Counted from the stretch's first letter, positions 44,730 to 54,470 are shown. The stretch is DNA of 64,000 nt from an uncultured Bacteroidales bacterium (GCA_946183915.1 CAMHDJ010000005.1:1-64000); one strand, 5' to 3'. The notes: generated by a model not told the origin, from the letters alone. Translations and numbers: made by a program.

Positions 44730-44785
44730 GTGTTCAGTGTTTAGTGTTCAGTGTTTAGTGTTCAGTGTTTGGTGTTCAGTGTTCA
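44730..44785. repeat. 7-bp-period tandem array, 8 units
   Basis: GTGTTCA and GTGTTTA alternate in exact register between rnz and the symporter gene. It encodes the symporter C-terminus (SLNTEHQTLNTKH) and its stop codon. Confidence 0.92.
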
Positions 44786-46268
44786 GGGAGCTGAGCCAGA
44801 GGAGGACGAAGGTGATGAGGCCGTTGAGGAGGAGGATCTCGAAGCCGAAGTGGTAGCCGAACCAGCTGAAGGAGTTGAGCTTGAGCACGTAGCAGACCAC
44901 CGGCGAGAGGACGGCGATGAAGGGCACCCAACGGTCGCGGGCGCGGCGCCGCGTGAAGAGGCCGAAGGCGTAGAGGCCCAGCAGGGGGCCGTAGGTGAAG
45001 CCCGCCACGTCGAAGACGGTGTCGATCAGCGACTGGCGGTGGAAAGGCCGGAAGGCGATGATCACCAGCAGGTAGAGCAGCGCGAAGGCCACATGGACCA
45101 GACGACGGATTTTTAATTGAGAATTGAGAATTGAGAATTGAGAATTTTGCCGGACCTGCTTTCCACTTTCCTCTTTGTCGAAGCCCAGAAAGTCGTAGCA
45201 GAAGGTGGTGGTGAGTGCGGTGAGGGTGCCGTCGGCGCTGGAGTAGCCGGCGGCCACCATGCCGAGCACGAAGCAGACGGCTGTGAAGCCGCTGAGCGAG
45301 AAGGCGATGGAGGGGAAGATCTTGTCGGGCACCACGGCGCCGCCGTCGCCCACAGGCAGGGGGAAGCCCGTCTGGTCGGCATAGAGCAGCAGGGCCGAGC
45401 CGAGCATCAGGAAGAGGATGTTGACCACGATGAAGAGCAGCGAGGAGGTCATCACGTTCTTCTGCGCGTCGCGCAGGTTCTTGCAGGTGAGGTTCTTCTG
45501 CATCATGTCCTGGTCGAGGCCGGTCATGGTGATGGTGATGAACATGCCGCTGAGCAGCTGCTTCACCCAGAACTTGGGCGCCGTGGGGTCGGTCTCCCAC
45601 ATGCGGGTGTAGCCCTTCTCGCGCGAGAGCTGCACGAGGTCGCCCAGCCCCATGTCGAGGCTGCCGAGGATGGCCACCACCGTGGCCGCCGCAGCCAGCA
45701 GCAGGAAGGTGGTCTGCAGCATGTCGGTCCACACCACCGTCTTGATGCCGCCGCGGAAGGTGTACAGCAGTATGATGGCGATGAAGACCACCGCCGGCAC
45801 CCAGAAGGGGATGCCCCAGGCGCGGAAGACGAACTCGTAGAGCACGAAGACCACCAGGTACATCCTGAGGGCCGAGCCCAGCAGGCGGCTGAGGATGAAG
45901 AAGAGGGCGCCGGTCTTCTCGCTGCGCAGGCCGAAGCGCTGCGAGAGGTAGGTGTAGATCGAGGTGAGGTTCAATCGGTAGTAGAGCGGCAGCAGCACGA
46001 GGGCGATGACGGCGTAGCCGAGCACGTAGCCGAACACCAGCGGCATGTAGGTCCAGCCGCCGCTGTAGACGCCGCCGGGCACCGACATGAAGGTGACGCC
46101 GCTCAGCGAGGCGCCGATCATGCCGTAGGCCACCACTGGCCACGGCGACCGCCGGCCGGCGCGGAAGAAGGCCTCGTTGCCGCTCGCACCCCGCCGCGAG
46201 GTGAGCCACATGACGAGGAAGAGCAGCGCCGTATAGGTCGCAAAGCACACAAGTATAGTCAGTTCCAT
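44748..46268 (-). CDS. sodium:solute symporter (SSS family)
   Basis: 506 residues, about 13 membrane helices. SSS signatures include FFRAGRRSPWPVVAYGMIGASLSG near the start, TYMPLVFGYVLGYAVIALVL, and GMVAAGYSSADGTLTALTTTF near residue 350 (the Na+ site Ser/Thr region). It takes up an unknown solute with Na+, which fits an organism with a Na+-pumping NQR. Residues about 373-385 (RQNSQFSILNSQLK) are encoded by a 7-bp AATTGAG repeat in a cytosolic loop, and the C-terminus LNTKH by another 7-bp array. The start is ATG 46268 (MELTILVC). Confidence 0.88.
   Translation of the reverse strand: MELTILVCFATYTALLFLVMWLTSRRGASGNEAFFRAGRRSPWPVVAYGMIGASLSGVTFMSVPGGVYSGGWTYMPLVFGYVLGYAVIALVLLPLYYRLNLTSIYTYLSQRFGLRSEKTGALFFILSRLLGSALRMYLVVFVLYEFVFRAWGIPFWVPAVVFIAIILLYTFRGGIKTVVWTDMLQTTFLLLAAAATVVAILGSLDMGLGDLVQLSREKGYTRMWETDPTAPKFWVKQLLSGMFITITMTGLDQDMMQKNLTCKNLRDAQKNVMTSSLLFIVVNILFLMLGSALLLYADQTGFPLPVGDGGAVVPDKIFPSIAFSLSGFTAVCFVLGMVAAGYSSADGTLTALTTTFCYDFLGFDKEESGKQVRQNSQFSILNSQLKIRRLVHVAFALLYLLVIIAFRPFHRQSLIDTVFDVAGFTYGPLLGLYAFGLFTRRRARDRWVPFIAVLSPVVCYVLKLNSFSWFGYHFGFEILLLNGLITFVLLWLSSLNTEHQTLNTKH
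45115..45148. repeat. 7-bp-period array inside the symporter gene
   Basis: Four AATTGAG units and a partial one, in register, AT-rich in an otherwise GC-rich gene. Confidence 0.85.
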
Positions 46269-46293
46269 AGCAAACATTTGTCTAGTTCACCCT

Positions 46294-46302
46294 GCAAAGG
46301 TA
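46294..46302 (-). promoter_or_regulatory. -7 element (TACCTTTGC) of the symporter gene
   Basis: Minus strand, 26 bases before the start codon. No TTG at the normal spacing. Confidence 0.6.
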
Positions 46303-46366
46303 CGCAAAATTTTCCAATCGCCGGCGGAATGATTGCTGACGGGTCTGACGACGGGTGATTTTATGT

Positions 46367-46735
46367 AACGGCGAATTACTCGAAGAACTCGAAGCTACGC
46401 AGGCTGTTATGTCATCGGATCGTTCAGCGAATTACTCGAAAGGTCTGCGCAAGCATTAGAGTAATTCGCCAAAAATTGACCTGCGTAGCTTCGAGTTCTT
46501 CGAGTAATTCGCCGTTTTATCAAAATTAAGTAAATTTAGGTTAAAAAATTAGATCGTGCACGATCTAATTTGCACATTTAAAACATTCAGAACGAGACAT
46601 CTAAGGGTTCGGAAGTGTGCAAACCATGCTGGAAAACTCGCAAAACGCTGACAGGGCAAGGGTTTTGCCCTGGTTTTAAGAGAGTCATCAGGGAGTCATC
46701 ACGGAGCCATCAGGGAGCAGACAGGGTTTCAGGGG
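46367..46735 (+). repeat. dispersed palindromic element, copy 2 (with 37-bp inverted repeat)
   Basis: A perfect 37-base inverted repeat (46367-46403 and 46480-46516) contains CTGCGTAGCTTCGAGTTC and encloses a second inverted repeat, GCGAATTACTC with GAGTAATTCGC. The 26-base palindrome follows at 46546-46571, then the conserved 130-base part and an 11-bp array (46681-46735). The whole lies in the 619-base gap between the symporter and frdC, which holds no gene. Confidence 0.88.
46681..46735. repeat. 11-bp-period array ending element copy 2
   Basis: AGAGTCATCAG, GGAGTCATCAC, GGAGCCATCAG, GGAGCAGACAG, GGTTTCAGGGG. Copy 1 has the same units at 26822-26876. Confidence 0.85.
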
Positions 46736-46812
46736 GGTGGAGAGGGTGGGGTGGAGGGGTGGGATGGGGGCGTGCCGGAGGGGGGTGTGTGGCGTCGGCG
46801 GGCGAATTTGGT

Positions 46813-46844
46813 TTGCAGGTGTCGTTTTTATTTCGTATATTTGC
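46813..46844 (+). promoter_or_regulatory. frdCAB promoter
   Basis: TTG (46813-46815), a 20-base spacer, TATATTTGC (46836-46844), 43 bases before the frdC ATG. Confidence 0.85.
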
Positions 46845-46887
46845 ATCCTGATTTAGTAACAAAAAGTAGAACAACAAACGTTATATC

Positions 46888-47862
46888 ATGGAATTACCGA
46901 AAATTCACTCTATCACTAAAAAGATTCTGGTGGCCTTGGTGGGCGCTTTTCTGCTCATCTTCCTACTCTTCCACGCCACCGCCAACCTGTTTGTGTTGCG
47001 CCACGACGGTGGCGCCTGGTATTCGGCTTTTTGCCACTTCATGGGCACCAACTGGATCGTCAAGGTGTTTGAAATCATCCTGCTGGGTGTCCTGGCCCTG
47101 CATGTGCTGCTGACCTTGTGGCTACAGGTGACCAACCGCCTGGCCGGTGTCAGCTCGGCTGACAACCGCTTTTTTAAGCGGCGCTACCACGAGGCCCAGA
47201 AGAGCAAGACCGACAGCACGTCGAAACTCATGATGTGGACCGGCATCGTCATCTTCGCCTTCTTGGTGATGCACTTCTGTCAGTTCTACTTCGTCAAGCT
47301 CGGCTGGGTGAAGGGCGAGTACATGGTGAAGGTGGAGAAGCTGCAGGATCCCGAGATGATGCAGCTGGTGCAGTATTCGGCCCAGATGCAGATGTCGCCC
47401 GAGGAGATCCTCGCCGAAATGGAGCAGCAGGCCGCCGAGTACGGCGAGTCGGACGAGTCGACCCGCTACATCGCCAGCCTGCGCGACAAGCTGGGTGTGA
47501 TGGACATCGTGCAGCGCGCGCAGCAGGAGGGCAACTTCAGCGAGGACATGCAGTGGATCCGCCACCTGACCTACGACGAGCGGCAGACGCTGCGGCGCGT
47601 GATGCCCGAGAGCGACCCGGAGCCCGACTTCTACTACATGGTGCGCGAGCTCTTCCACAACCCGCTGATGGTGCTGCTCTACCTCATCACCTTCGTGGCC
47701 CTGTTCATGCACATGCGCCACGCCTTCCCGTCGGCCTTCCAGACCTTGGGTCTGAACAACTACAAGTACAGCCGCGCCATCGAGATCTGCGGCATCGTCT
47801 ACGCCTGGCTCATCTGCCTGATGTTCGTCGCCGTGCCGATACTGGTCTACCTGGGACTGTAA
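46888..47862 (+). CDS. frdC: fumarate reductase / succinate dehydrogenase cytochrome b subunit
   Basis: 324 residues with five membrane helices (about 12-35, 55-80, 113-140, 253-277 and 297-324) and His residues placed as haem ligands ([29 protein letters not shown]). It anchors FrdAB and passes quinol electrons through haem b. It is longer than the roughly 230 residues usual for the type: between helices 3 and 4 lies a charged segment of roughly 110 residues (for example [20 protein letters not shown], then ARRVMPE-like Arg-rich sequence), predicted helical. First gene of frdCAB. Confidence 0.88.
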   Translation: MELPKIHSITKKILVALVGAFLLIFLLFHATANLFVLRHDGGAWYSAFCHFMGTNWIVKVFEIILLGVLALHVLLTLWLQVTNRLAGVSSADNRFFKRRYHEAQKSKTDSTSKLMMWTGIVIFAFLVMHFCQFYFVKLGWVKGEYMVKVEKLQDPEMMQLVQYSAQMQMSPEEILAEMEQQAAEYGESDESTRYIASLRDKLGVMDIVQRAQQEGNFSEDMQWIRHLTYDERQTLRRVMPESDPEPDFYYMVRELFHNPLMVLLYLITFVALFMHMRHAFPSAFQTLGLNNYKYSRAIEICGIVYAWLICLMFVAVPILVYLGL

Positions 47863-47897
47863 ACACATACGTATTAACACATTTACGCATTAACGCA

Positions 47898-47899
<2 letters not shown>
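47860..47899. repeat. 8-bp-period array filling the frdC-frdA gap
   Basis: TAAACACA, TACGTATT, AACACATT, TACGCATT, AACGCAAT. It begins with the frdC stop codon and ends in the frdA start codon. Confidence 0.8.
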
Positions 47900-49916
<2,017 letters not shown>

Positions 49917-49919
<3 letters not shown>

Positions 49920-50012
49920 TGCGTGAACGCGCTAATGTGTAAATGCGTAAGTAGCTGACGCGACATACACTGACACAATAACGCAATAACACAATAACAC
50001 ATTAAAGAAGAG
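49917..50012. repeat. 8-bp-period array filling the frdA-frdB gap
   Basis: From the frdA stop codon to just before the frdB ATG, units such as CGCTAATG, TGTAAATG, AATAACGC, AATAACAC repeat every 8 bases. Confidence 0.75.
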
Positions 50013-50771
50013 ATGAAATTCACACTACATATCTGGCGCCAGGAGAACGCCCGCGCCAAAGGGCACTTCGAGACCTACGAGATCGACAACATCAGCGCCG
50101 ACTGCTCGTTCCTCGAGATGCTCGACCAGCTCAACGAGAAACTCATCAACGACCACATCGCCCACCCCGTCTGCTTCGACAACGACTGCCGCGAGGGCAT
50201 CTGCGGCATGTGTGGCCTCTACATCAACGGCCGTCCCCACGGCAACGACGACGGCGTGACCACCTGCCAGCTGCATATGCGCCACTTCCACGACGGCGAC
50301 GAGATCTGGGTGGAGCCCTGGCGCGCCAAGGCCTTCCCGGTGATCAAAGACCTGGTGGTGGACCGCACGGCCTTCGATAAGATCATCCAGGCCGGCGGCT
50401 ACATCAGCGCCACCACGGGCGGCGTGCCCGACGCCAACAACATCCTGGTGCCCAAGCACAAGGCTGACCAGGCCATGGATGCTGCCGCCTGCATCGGCTG
50501 CGGCGCCTGCGTGGCGGCTTGCAAGAACGCCTCGGCCATGCTCTTCGTGGGTGCCAAGGTAAGCCACCTCGCCCTGCTGCCCCAGGGCCAGCCCGAGGCC
50601 ATGGACCGCGTCAGGAAGATGGTCTGCAAGATGGACGAGTTGGGCTTCGGCTCCTGCACCAACACCTACGCCTGCGAGGCCGAGTGCCCCAAGCAGATCA
50701 AGCGCCAGAACATCGCCCGCCTCAACCGCCAGTGGATCGGTCAGTTGTTCGGCCGCGACCGCCGCGAGTAA
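50013..50771 (+). CDS. frdB: fumarate reductase / succinate dehydrogenase iron-sulfur subunit
   Basis: 252 residues. The N-terminal [2Fe-2S] domain has [19 protein letters not shown] near residue 55 and a later Cys in VTTCQL. The C-terminal domain binds [4Fe-4S] and [3Fe-4S] clusters through [13 protein letters not shown] near 156 and [15 protein letters not shown] near 213. It carries electrons from the haem subunit to FrdA. Last gene of the operon, followed by a strong bidirectional terminator. Confidence 0.96.
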   Translation: MKFTLHIWRQENARAKGHFETYEIDNISADCSFLEMLDQLNEKLINDHIAHPVCFDNDCREGICGMCGLYINGRPHGNDDGVTTCQLHMRHFHDGDEIWVEPWRAKAFPVIKDLVVDRTAFDKIIQAGGYISATTGGVPDANNILVPKHKADQAMDAAACIGCGACVAACKNASAMLFVGAKVSHLALLPQGQPEAMDRVRKMVCKMDELGFGSCTNTYACEAECPKQIKRQNIARLNRQWIGQLFGRDRRE

Positions 50772-50777
50772 TAATCA

Positions 50778-50815
50778 AATTTAGAAGGGTGTCCATTTGG
50801 ACACCCTTCTAAATT
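50778..50815. terminator. bidirectional terminator between frdB and the LRR gene
   Basis: A 17-bp perfect stem (AATTTAGAAGGGTGTCC and its complement) with loop ATTT and AT-rich flanks. Confidence 0.88.
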
Positions 50816-50838
50816 GAATGTGGTTTTGTTGGCGGTTA

Positions 50839-52080
50839 TTACATACTGCCCACTATGACTTTCCGTGTTTGGTTGTTGTCAAATTTTACCAGATATACAC
50901 CTTGTTGAAGAGGCTTGGATAGAGTTCCATTTCGAATGACATCCACAAGTCGACCCATCATGTCGTAAATCTTGACATTTCCATCCACAAAGCAATTAAT
51001 ACTGATGCATCCGTTTGTTGTGTTTATTATTGTTTCTGGCATTGTTGTCCTTTCAATACCCACTGGGTCGGGATTATCTGGTTCTTCGTTTGAGCAGTCT
51101 TCAATGATGTTCCAAAAGTGTGCCCACAAATAAGTTGTTTCATAAACGTTCAATTTATTGCAAGGAACAACCAATATCGTTGAATCGGGATTCATTCCTA
51201 CAAGTCCGTCTATTGAGTATAGATGGGAACTAGATCCATCATCCATTACATAAACAATATTTTCTTCATTTTTTAATACTAACGTATCAAGATTGCAACC
51301 AATAAAAGCCGAATTCCAAAACCATTCCACTGTGTTACCCAAAACTACTGTCTTTAAGTTGTAACAATTAGCAAAAGCTCTACAGTCAATATAGGTGGCG
51401 TCATAAAAAGGAGTAGTACTGAAAAGGCCAAAATATTTTAGATTTGTGCAATTTTCAAAACAACTGCTTCTAATTCCTCCCTCATAAATAAATACAGAGT
51501 CCAACATAGAACAACCATAGAAGGTATAGTTGCCCAAATGTACATTATGTAAAATAATATTCCCCGAAAGATTAGTGCAACCATTAAAGCAGTCTTCTTC
51601 AATTCGGGTAACAGAATTTGGAATGTTTACTGAGACCAAGTTTGAACAACTGCAGAAACATTGTTGAGGTAGTATTGAAATAGAATTGGGAATATCAATA
51701 CTAGTAAGTCCGCTACGTTTGAAACATCCATAGCCTATCATCGTAACTGTACTGGGAATATTAATTGATGCTAGGTTCGAACATCCATAAAAACATTCCT
51801 CCTCAATCTCGACAATGGTATTTGGAATGATCACTTCTGATATTGTAGTATTGTTTCTAAAACAATGTGAGCCTACCTTTGTTACTGCATAGTTTCTATT
51901 ATTATAGGTTACCATACTAGGTATAGTCACACTATTTTGGTGACCTAGGTATGATTTTAAACAAGCTTCAGTTGCAGCTGGATATGAAATGTAATATTCC
52001 ATACTATCTACAATAAACGTTTCTGCATAGACGTTTTCAACAGCGAGCAAGACTGCAAGAATGATACTAAACTTTTTCAT
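50839..52080 (-). CDS. BspA-type leucine-rich-repeat surface protein with type IX sorting domain
   Basis: 413 residues. Signal peptide (MKKFSIILAVLLAVENVYA), then about eight LRR_5 units with the pattern ECFYGCSNLASINIPSTVTMI, DCFNGCTNL and SCFENCTNLKYFG. After a Cys/Asn/Pro linker, the end (VKIYDMMGRLVDVIRNGTLS, then VYLVKFDNNQTRKVIVG) is a type A sorting domain. Such proteins are displayed at the surface and can bind host or partner proteins. The gene is strongly AT-rich compared with frdCAB next to it, so it belongs to an accessory island. It is the last gene of a run that starts at 52615. Confidence 0.85.
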   Translation of the reverse strand: MKKFSIILAVLLAVENVYAETFIVDSMEYYISYPAATEACLKSYLGHQNSVTIPSMVTYNNRNYAVTKVGSHCFRNNTTISEVIIPNTIVEIEEECFYGCSNLASINIPSTVTMIGYGCFKRSGLTSIDIPNSISILPQQCFCSCSNLVSVNIPNSVTRIEEDCFNGCTNLSGNIILHNVHLGNYTFYGCSMLDSVFIYEGGIRSSCFENCTNLKYFGLFSTTPFYDATYIDCRAFANCYNLKTVVLGNTVEWFWNSAFIGCNLDTLVLKNEENIVYVMDDGSSSHLYSIDGLVGMNPDSTILVVPCNKLNVYETTYLWAHFWNIIEDCSNEEPDNPDPVGIERTTMPETIINTTNGCISINCFVDGNVKIYDMMGRLVDVIRNGTLSKPLQQGVYLVKFDNNQTRKVIVGSM

Positions 52081-52086
52081 AATATA

Positions 52087-52332
52087 CTAATCATTGATTG
52101 TTATTTCTTTTATGTTTCCAACCCCTATTTTTGTTCCGATAGAAATCCCTGTCCAAGGTATTTCCTCGTATGGTCTTATCGGAACCATTGTGGCAGCAGC
52201 GTGGTCAACACCTGTGATTACGCCCTCAATAACATTGTCATCGTTCAAAATAACAGTTGCCGAATGGCCTTGCCATTCCATGACTTCCGCGGTACTTAAA
52301 CCTAATATTTGATGTTCTGTGTATTTTTTCAT
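52087..52332 (-). CDS. small hypothetical protein
   Basis: 81 residues, AT-rich, no recognised family. The middle (MEWQGHSATVILNDDNVIEG) reads like a short beta-barrel (Sm- or SH3-like turns), but this is only an impression. It starts 1 base after the stop codon of the gene at 52334 and ends 6 bases before the LRR gene, so all three are probably cotranscribed. No signal peptide. Confidence 0.5.
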   Translation of the reverse strand: MKKYTEHQILGLSTAEVMEWQGHSATVILNDDNVIEGVITGVDHAAATMVPIRPYEEIPWTGISIGTKIGVGNIKEITIND

Positions 52333-52333
52333 A

Positions 52334-52615
52334 TTATTCTAATGTGGATACGATACTTTTCAAGATGGCCATTATCTCACCATGCTTTGCTTCAGAAACA
52401 TCAGTCTTCTTATCAATAAATGTTTCGTATTGTTCTGGATAGATACTATTTTTATAGACATATCCCTGAACTTCTTCAAGCCACTTTTTATATCTTATTT
52501 CATCTTCATAATCAAGTCCCATAAACAGAGGAGGATTAATGGTGTTATCATATCTTGGGTGCACCATGTTGGAGAGAGTCTCTCCTTCTCTTATTAATTC
52601 CAATCCCGTTTTCAT
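52334..52615 (-). CDS. small hypothetical protein
   Basis: 93 residues, acidic, mostly helical, with no recognised family; LFMGLDYEDEIRYKKWLEEV stands out as an amphipathic helix. It is the first gene of the AT-rich three-gene run and has a -7 element (TATTTTTGC) 30 bases upstream. A partner role with the 81-residue protein is possible but not shown. Confidence 0.5.
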   Translation of the reverse strand: MKTGLELIREGETLSNMVHPRYDNTINPPLFMGLDYEDEIRYKKWLEEVQGYVYKNSIYPEQYETFIDKKTDVSEAKHGEIMAILKSIVSTLE

Positions 52616-52644
52616 TTTTTACTATTGTATTTGTTTTCTCGATT

Positions 52645-52653
52645 GCAAAAATA
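52645..52653 (-). promoter_or_regulatory. -7 element (TATTTTTGC) of the 52615 gene
   Basis: A minus-strand TAnnTTTGC match 30 bases before the start codon. Confidence 0.5.
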
Positions 52654-52674
52654 CAAATATCTCATCAAAAGGGA

Positions 52675-52710
52675 TGTAGCAGATGTTGCTACGTGGCAAC
52701 ATCTGCTACA
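52675..52710 (-). terminator. hairpin overlapping the end of the XRE gene
   Basis: A 15-bp perfect stem (TGTAGCAGATGTTGC and its complement) with a 6-base loop. It spans the stop codon and continues with CCCTTTTG on the minus strand. Confidence 0.65.
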
Positions 52711-52915
52711 TGTTTAAATAGTTGGAATAGTATGCAAAAAAGTCTGTGCCAAGCACCTTGCTGACACGATAAAGAAGGTGAGTGTCGATGGACGGTTTGT
52801 TGAAGAGTCGTTGAATGGTGCTGCGATCAACACTTAATTGGTCAGCGAGCCACTGGTTTGTGCGGCCTTGGCGGTGAAGCTCGTCGTGGATGATGTGGCC
52901 TATGTGAATCTGCAT
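52706..52915 (-). CDS. XRE-family helix-turn-helix regulator
   Basis: 69 residues, essentially only an HTH: GRTNQWLADQLSVDRSTIQRLF forms the helix-turn-helix (residues 17-38), with SIDTHLLYRVSKVLGTDFF as the following helices. It is a small DNA-binding protein like many phage or toxin-antitoxin regulators. It lies 55 bases downstream of a structured RNA with its own terminator, so read-through may control its expression. The target is unknown. Confidence 0.75.
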   Translation of the reverse strand: MQIHIGHIIHDELHRQGRTNQWLADQLSVDRSTIQRLFNKPSIDTHLLYRVSKVLGTDFFAYYSNYLNM

Positions 52916-52970
52916 AGAGGTTGCTATTTGTGCGCGGTGCTACCAATTCCTCTTTCCCCTACGACCAATT

Positions 52971-53000
52971 AAAAAAAGGAGGCGAGCAAATCTCGTCTCC
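52971..53000 (-). terminator. terminator of the structured RNA
   Basis: On the minus strand GGAGACGAG-ATTTG-CTCGCCTCC is followed by TTTTTTT, a textbook intrinsic terminator 56 bases before the XRE start codon. Confidence 0.8.
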
Positions 53001-53202
53001 ACACTGCGGTCGTAGGATTACCTTAGAGGAAAGATGGAAAAGCTCGCCATACTAGCGAGCATTTGCCAGTCTCTATTCCTCTAAGTCCTCATGAAGTGTC
53101 CTACGTTTCAGTGTGGTCGGAACAAATAGCAAACGCTTGGTTAATAAAATATGTTCTTACTTTGTATGTTCTTTGTTTAAGTCATATTCTTCATTTCAAA
53201 TT
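52971..53202 (-). ncRNA. structured small RNA (6S-like rod or leader of the XRE gene)
   Basis: A canonical promoter at 53208-53238 and the terminator at 52971-53000 delimit a transcript of about 230 bases. It folds into an interrupted rod: CCACACTG with CAGTGTGG (52999-53006 / 53109-53116), CGTAGGA with TCCTACG (53011-53017 / 53099-53105) and TTAGAGGAA with TTCCTCTAA (53023-53031 / 53076-53084), closed by a GCTCGC/GCGAGC hairpin (53042-53060). An asymmetric internal bubble separates the second and third helix. A rod with central bubble recalls 6S RNA; a leader that controls the XRE gene is equally possible. No coding frame of interest lies in it. Confidence 0.55.
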
Positions 53203-53207
53203 TAGTT

Positions 53208-53238
53208 GCAAAATTACAACATTTTTCCCATTCTACAA
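53208..53238 (-). promoter_or_regulatory. promoter of the structured RNA
   Basis: Minus strand: TTG (53236-53238), a 19-base spacer, TAATTTTGC (53208-53216). Nearly back to back with the plus-strand promoter at 53247. Confidence 0.8.
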
Positions 53239-53246
53239 AAAAATAT

Positions 53247-53278
53247 TTGTGGGGATAAAATTTTATTCCTATCTTTGC
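53247..53278 (+). promoter_or_regulatory. promoter in front of a truncated reading frame
   Basis: TTG (53247-53249), a 20-base spacer, TATCTTTGC (53270-53278), 19 bases before the ATG of a 13-codon frame. Confidence 0.75.
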
Positions 53279-53297
53279 AAAATAATAAGATGATGTT

Positions 53298-53339
53298 ATG
53301 CCTACAATACTAACTCTTTTCGGCCTGCGTATGAACTGA
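53298..53339 (+). pseudogene. possible relic of a DUF4160-type gene
   Basis: ATG then PTILTLFGLRMN and a stop codon. DUF4160 proteins, which occur in toxin-antitoxin-like pairs, usually start MPTI followed by a hydrophobic FGL/GFR-like strand. Only this N-terminus is present; no continuation is found in other frames downstream. A good promoter is preserved. Low confidence because 13 residues can match by chance. Confidence 0.3.
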
Positions 53340-53460
53340 TGCAGCAAATAGACTTCAGGTGATACAACGAATCCGAGCCGAGTGGATGAGGTGGCGCAGA
53401 AGTGTTTCGGGTGACCCCGATGCCAAAGGCATCTTTCTTTATGCAGAAAAATAGTCTTTA

Positions 53461-53504
53461 GGTTTTACTCCCCTTTTACTCATCTTTTACTCATCTTTTG
53501 CCTG
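53461..53504. repeat. 11-bp-period tandem array, 4 units
   Basis: GGTTTTACTCC, CCTTTTACTCA, TCTTTTACTCA, TCTTTTGCCTG. It matches the array at 10317 unit by unit. It lies in the roughly 360-base space between the relic and the toxin-antitoxin promoter, which holds no gene. Confidence 0.85.
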
Positions 53505-53599
53505 ACTATATCGTAACGTTATGCTTCCTATATGCTACTACTACCGACAGTATTGCTCAGAAACAAACGTGGTGTTTTGCTACAACCCACAATTATATT

Positions 53600-53630
53600 T
53601 TGTCAGATAGAAAATAATGTGTATCTTTGC
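53600..53630 (+). promoter_or_regulatory. promoter of the MazF-type toxin pair
   Basis: TTG (53600-53602) in TTTTGTCAGAT, a 19-base spacer, TATCTTTGC (53622-53630), 78 bases before the likely antitoxin start. Confidence 0.85.
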
Positions 53631-53708
53631 AGCGTGAAATAACGAATGCCTGTGCCTGCCGCAATGCTTGCGACGCCTGCACAATAAAAAAAGAATGTGG
53701 ACGTTACT

Positions 53709-53948
53709 ATGGCAGAAAAAAAACAAATACAATATATTATGGCAACAATGACAATATCCTACGATGGGCACAACAGGACTGCGCGTACTGTTGTGGAACT
53801 CATACGTTCTCTCGGGGATGTGTTTCACATCACCGCTGAGCAGCCGAAGGAGTCTGACCGTGAGTGGACAGCCGCCGAAGAGCGTGAGGCTTTCCTCTGC
53901 ACTTCGAGAATGAACATGGCCCGATGGATGGCCAAAAATGAAATCTGA
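53709..53948 (+). CDS. putative antitoxin partner of the MazF-type toxin
   Basis: 79 residues from ATG 53709 (MAEKKQIQYIMATMTISYDG); an internal ATG 15 residues in or the GTG at 53697 are alternatives. The middle (TISYDGHNRTARTVVELIRS) could be a short strand and helix, and the C-terminal half is acidic (AEQPKESDREWTAAEEREA), as expected of a toxin-neutralising tail. It is not an AbrB-like MazE and no family is firmly recognised. It ends 6 bases before the toxin start codon. The role is inferred from position and size. Confidence 0.55.
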   Translation: MAEKKQIQYIMATMTISYDGHNRTARTVVELIRSLGDVFHITAEQPKESDREWTAAEEREAFLCTSRMNMARWMAKNEI

Positions 53949-53954
53949 CGCCCT

Positions 53955-54287
53955 ATGAAGTACGAGCAGCGTGATATCGTTGTGGTCAATTTCATGTTTC
54001 CCGACGGCACCTTCAAACCCCATCCCGCACTCATCGTCTCCAACAATGAGTTGCAGGAAAACGAAGGCTATATCTACCTTTGCATGATTTCGACGAAGGA
54101 CTACAACCCGCAGTACACCTTCGCACTTTCAGACGAAATGCTCACCAAGCCGATGCCAAAGAAAAGCTATGTCAAATGTCAGCTGCTGATGGGCAACATC
54201 GAGCGTGACGTGGTGCGCAAACTCAGTCGCATCCGTCAGCCCTATTTCGACCAGATTGTTGAGAAAATCAAGAAGTCGATATTCTGA
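53955..54287 (+). CDS. MazF/PemK-family endoribonuclease toxin
   Basis: 110 residues. QRDIVVVNFMFPDGTFKPHPALIVSN at residues 5-30 is the conserved PemK/MazF first strand-loop (usually RGDIVxxxxxPxxGxExxxxRPaLVvS), and the middle strand YVKCQLLMGNIERDVVRKL corresponds to the usual second-half region. The Arg of the typical RP-ALV motif is replaced by His. MazF toxins cut mRNA at short sequences. Paired with the small gene 6 bases upstream under one promoter. Confidence 0.75.
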   Translation: MKYEQRDIVVVNFMFPDGTFKPHPALIVSNNELQENEGYIYLCMISTKDYNPQYTFALSDEMLTKPMPKKSYVKCQLLMGNIERDVVRKLSRIRQPYFDQIVEKIKKSIF

Positions 54288-54325
54288 CAGGCTTTGCCAA
54301 AGCGCTCATAACTTGCTGATTTTTA

Positions 54326-54362
54326 CCCCCCCCTCCATACGCTGTATGTAGCGGGGAGGGGG
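54326..54362 (+). terminator. hairpin after the toxin gene
   Basis: CCCCCCCTCC pairs with GGGGAGGGGG around an ATACGC/GTAGCG centre. It starts 39 bases after the toxin stop codon. Confidence 0.5.
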
Positions 54363-54470
54363 ACATGTTTGGTCAAGATATTCACGGCCTCGGACGATGC
54401 TTACAGCATCCGTCTGGGGCTTTGTGTTTATACGTTTTTTTATTTATTAATCCATTAAACATTATTCGTT

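Noticed and set aside
46615..46851. 78-codon frame in palindromic element copy 2 (a related frame exists in copy 3)
   Set aside because: The similarity follows from DNA identity of the element; the ends diverge and the sequence includes tandem repeats.
52921..53132. Retron non-coding RNA (framing inverted repeats a1/a2)
   Set aside because: No reverse transcriptase gene lies nearby; the promoter-terminator arrangement fits an ordinary small RNA or leader better.
53627..53839. 70-codon Cys-rich frame overlapping the antitoxin gene
   Set aside because: Starts right at the -7 element and overlaps the better-supported gene in another frame.
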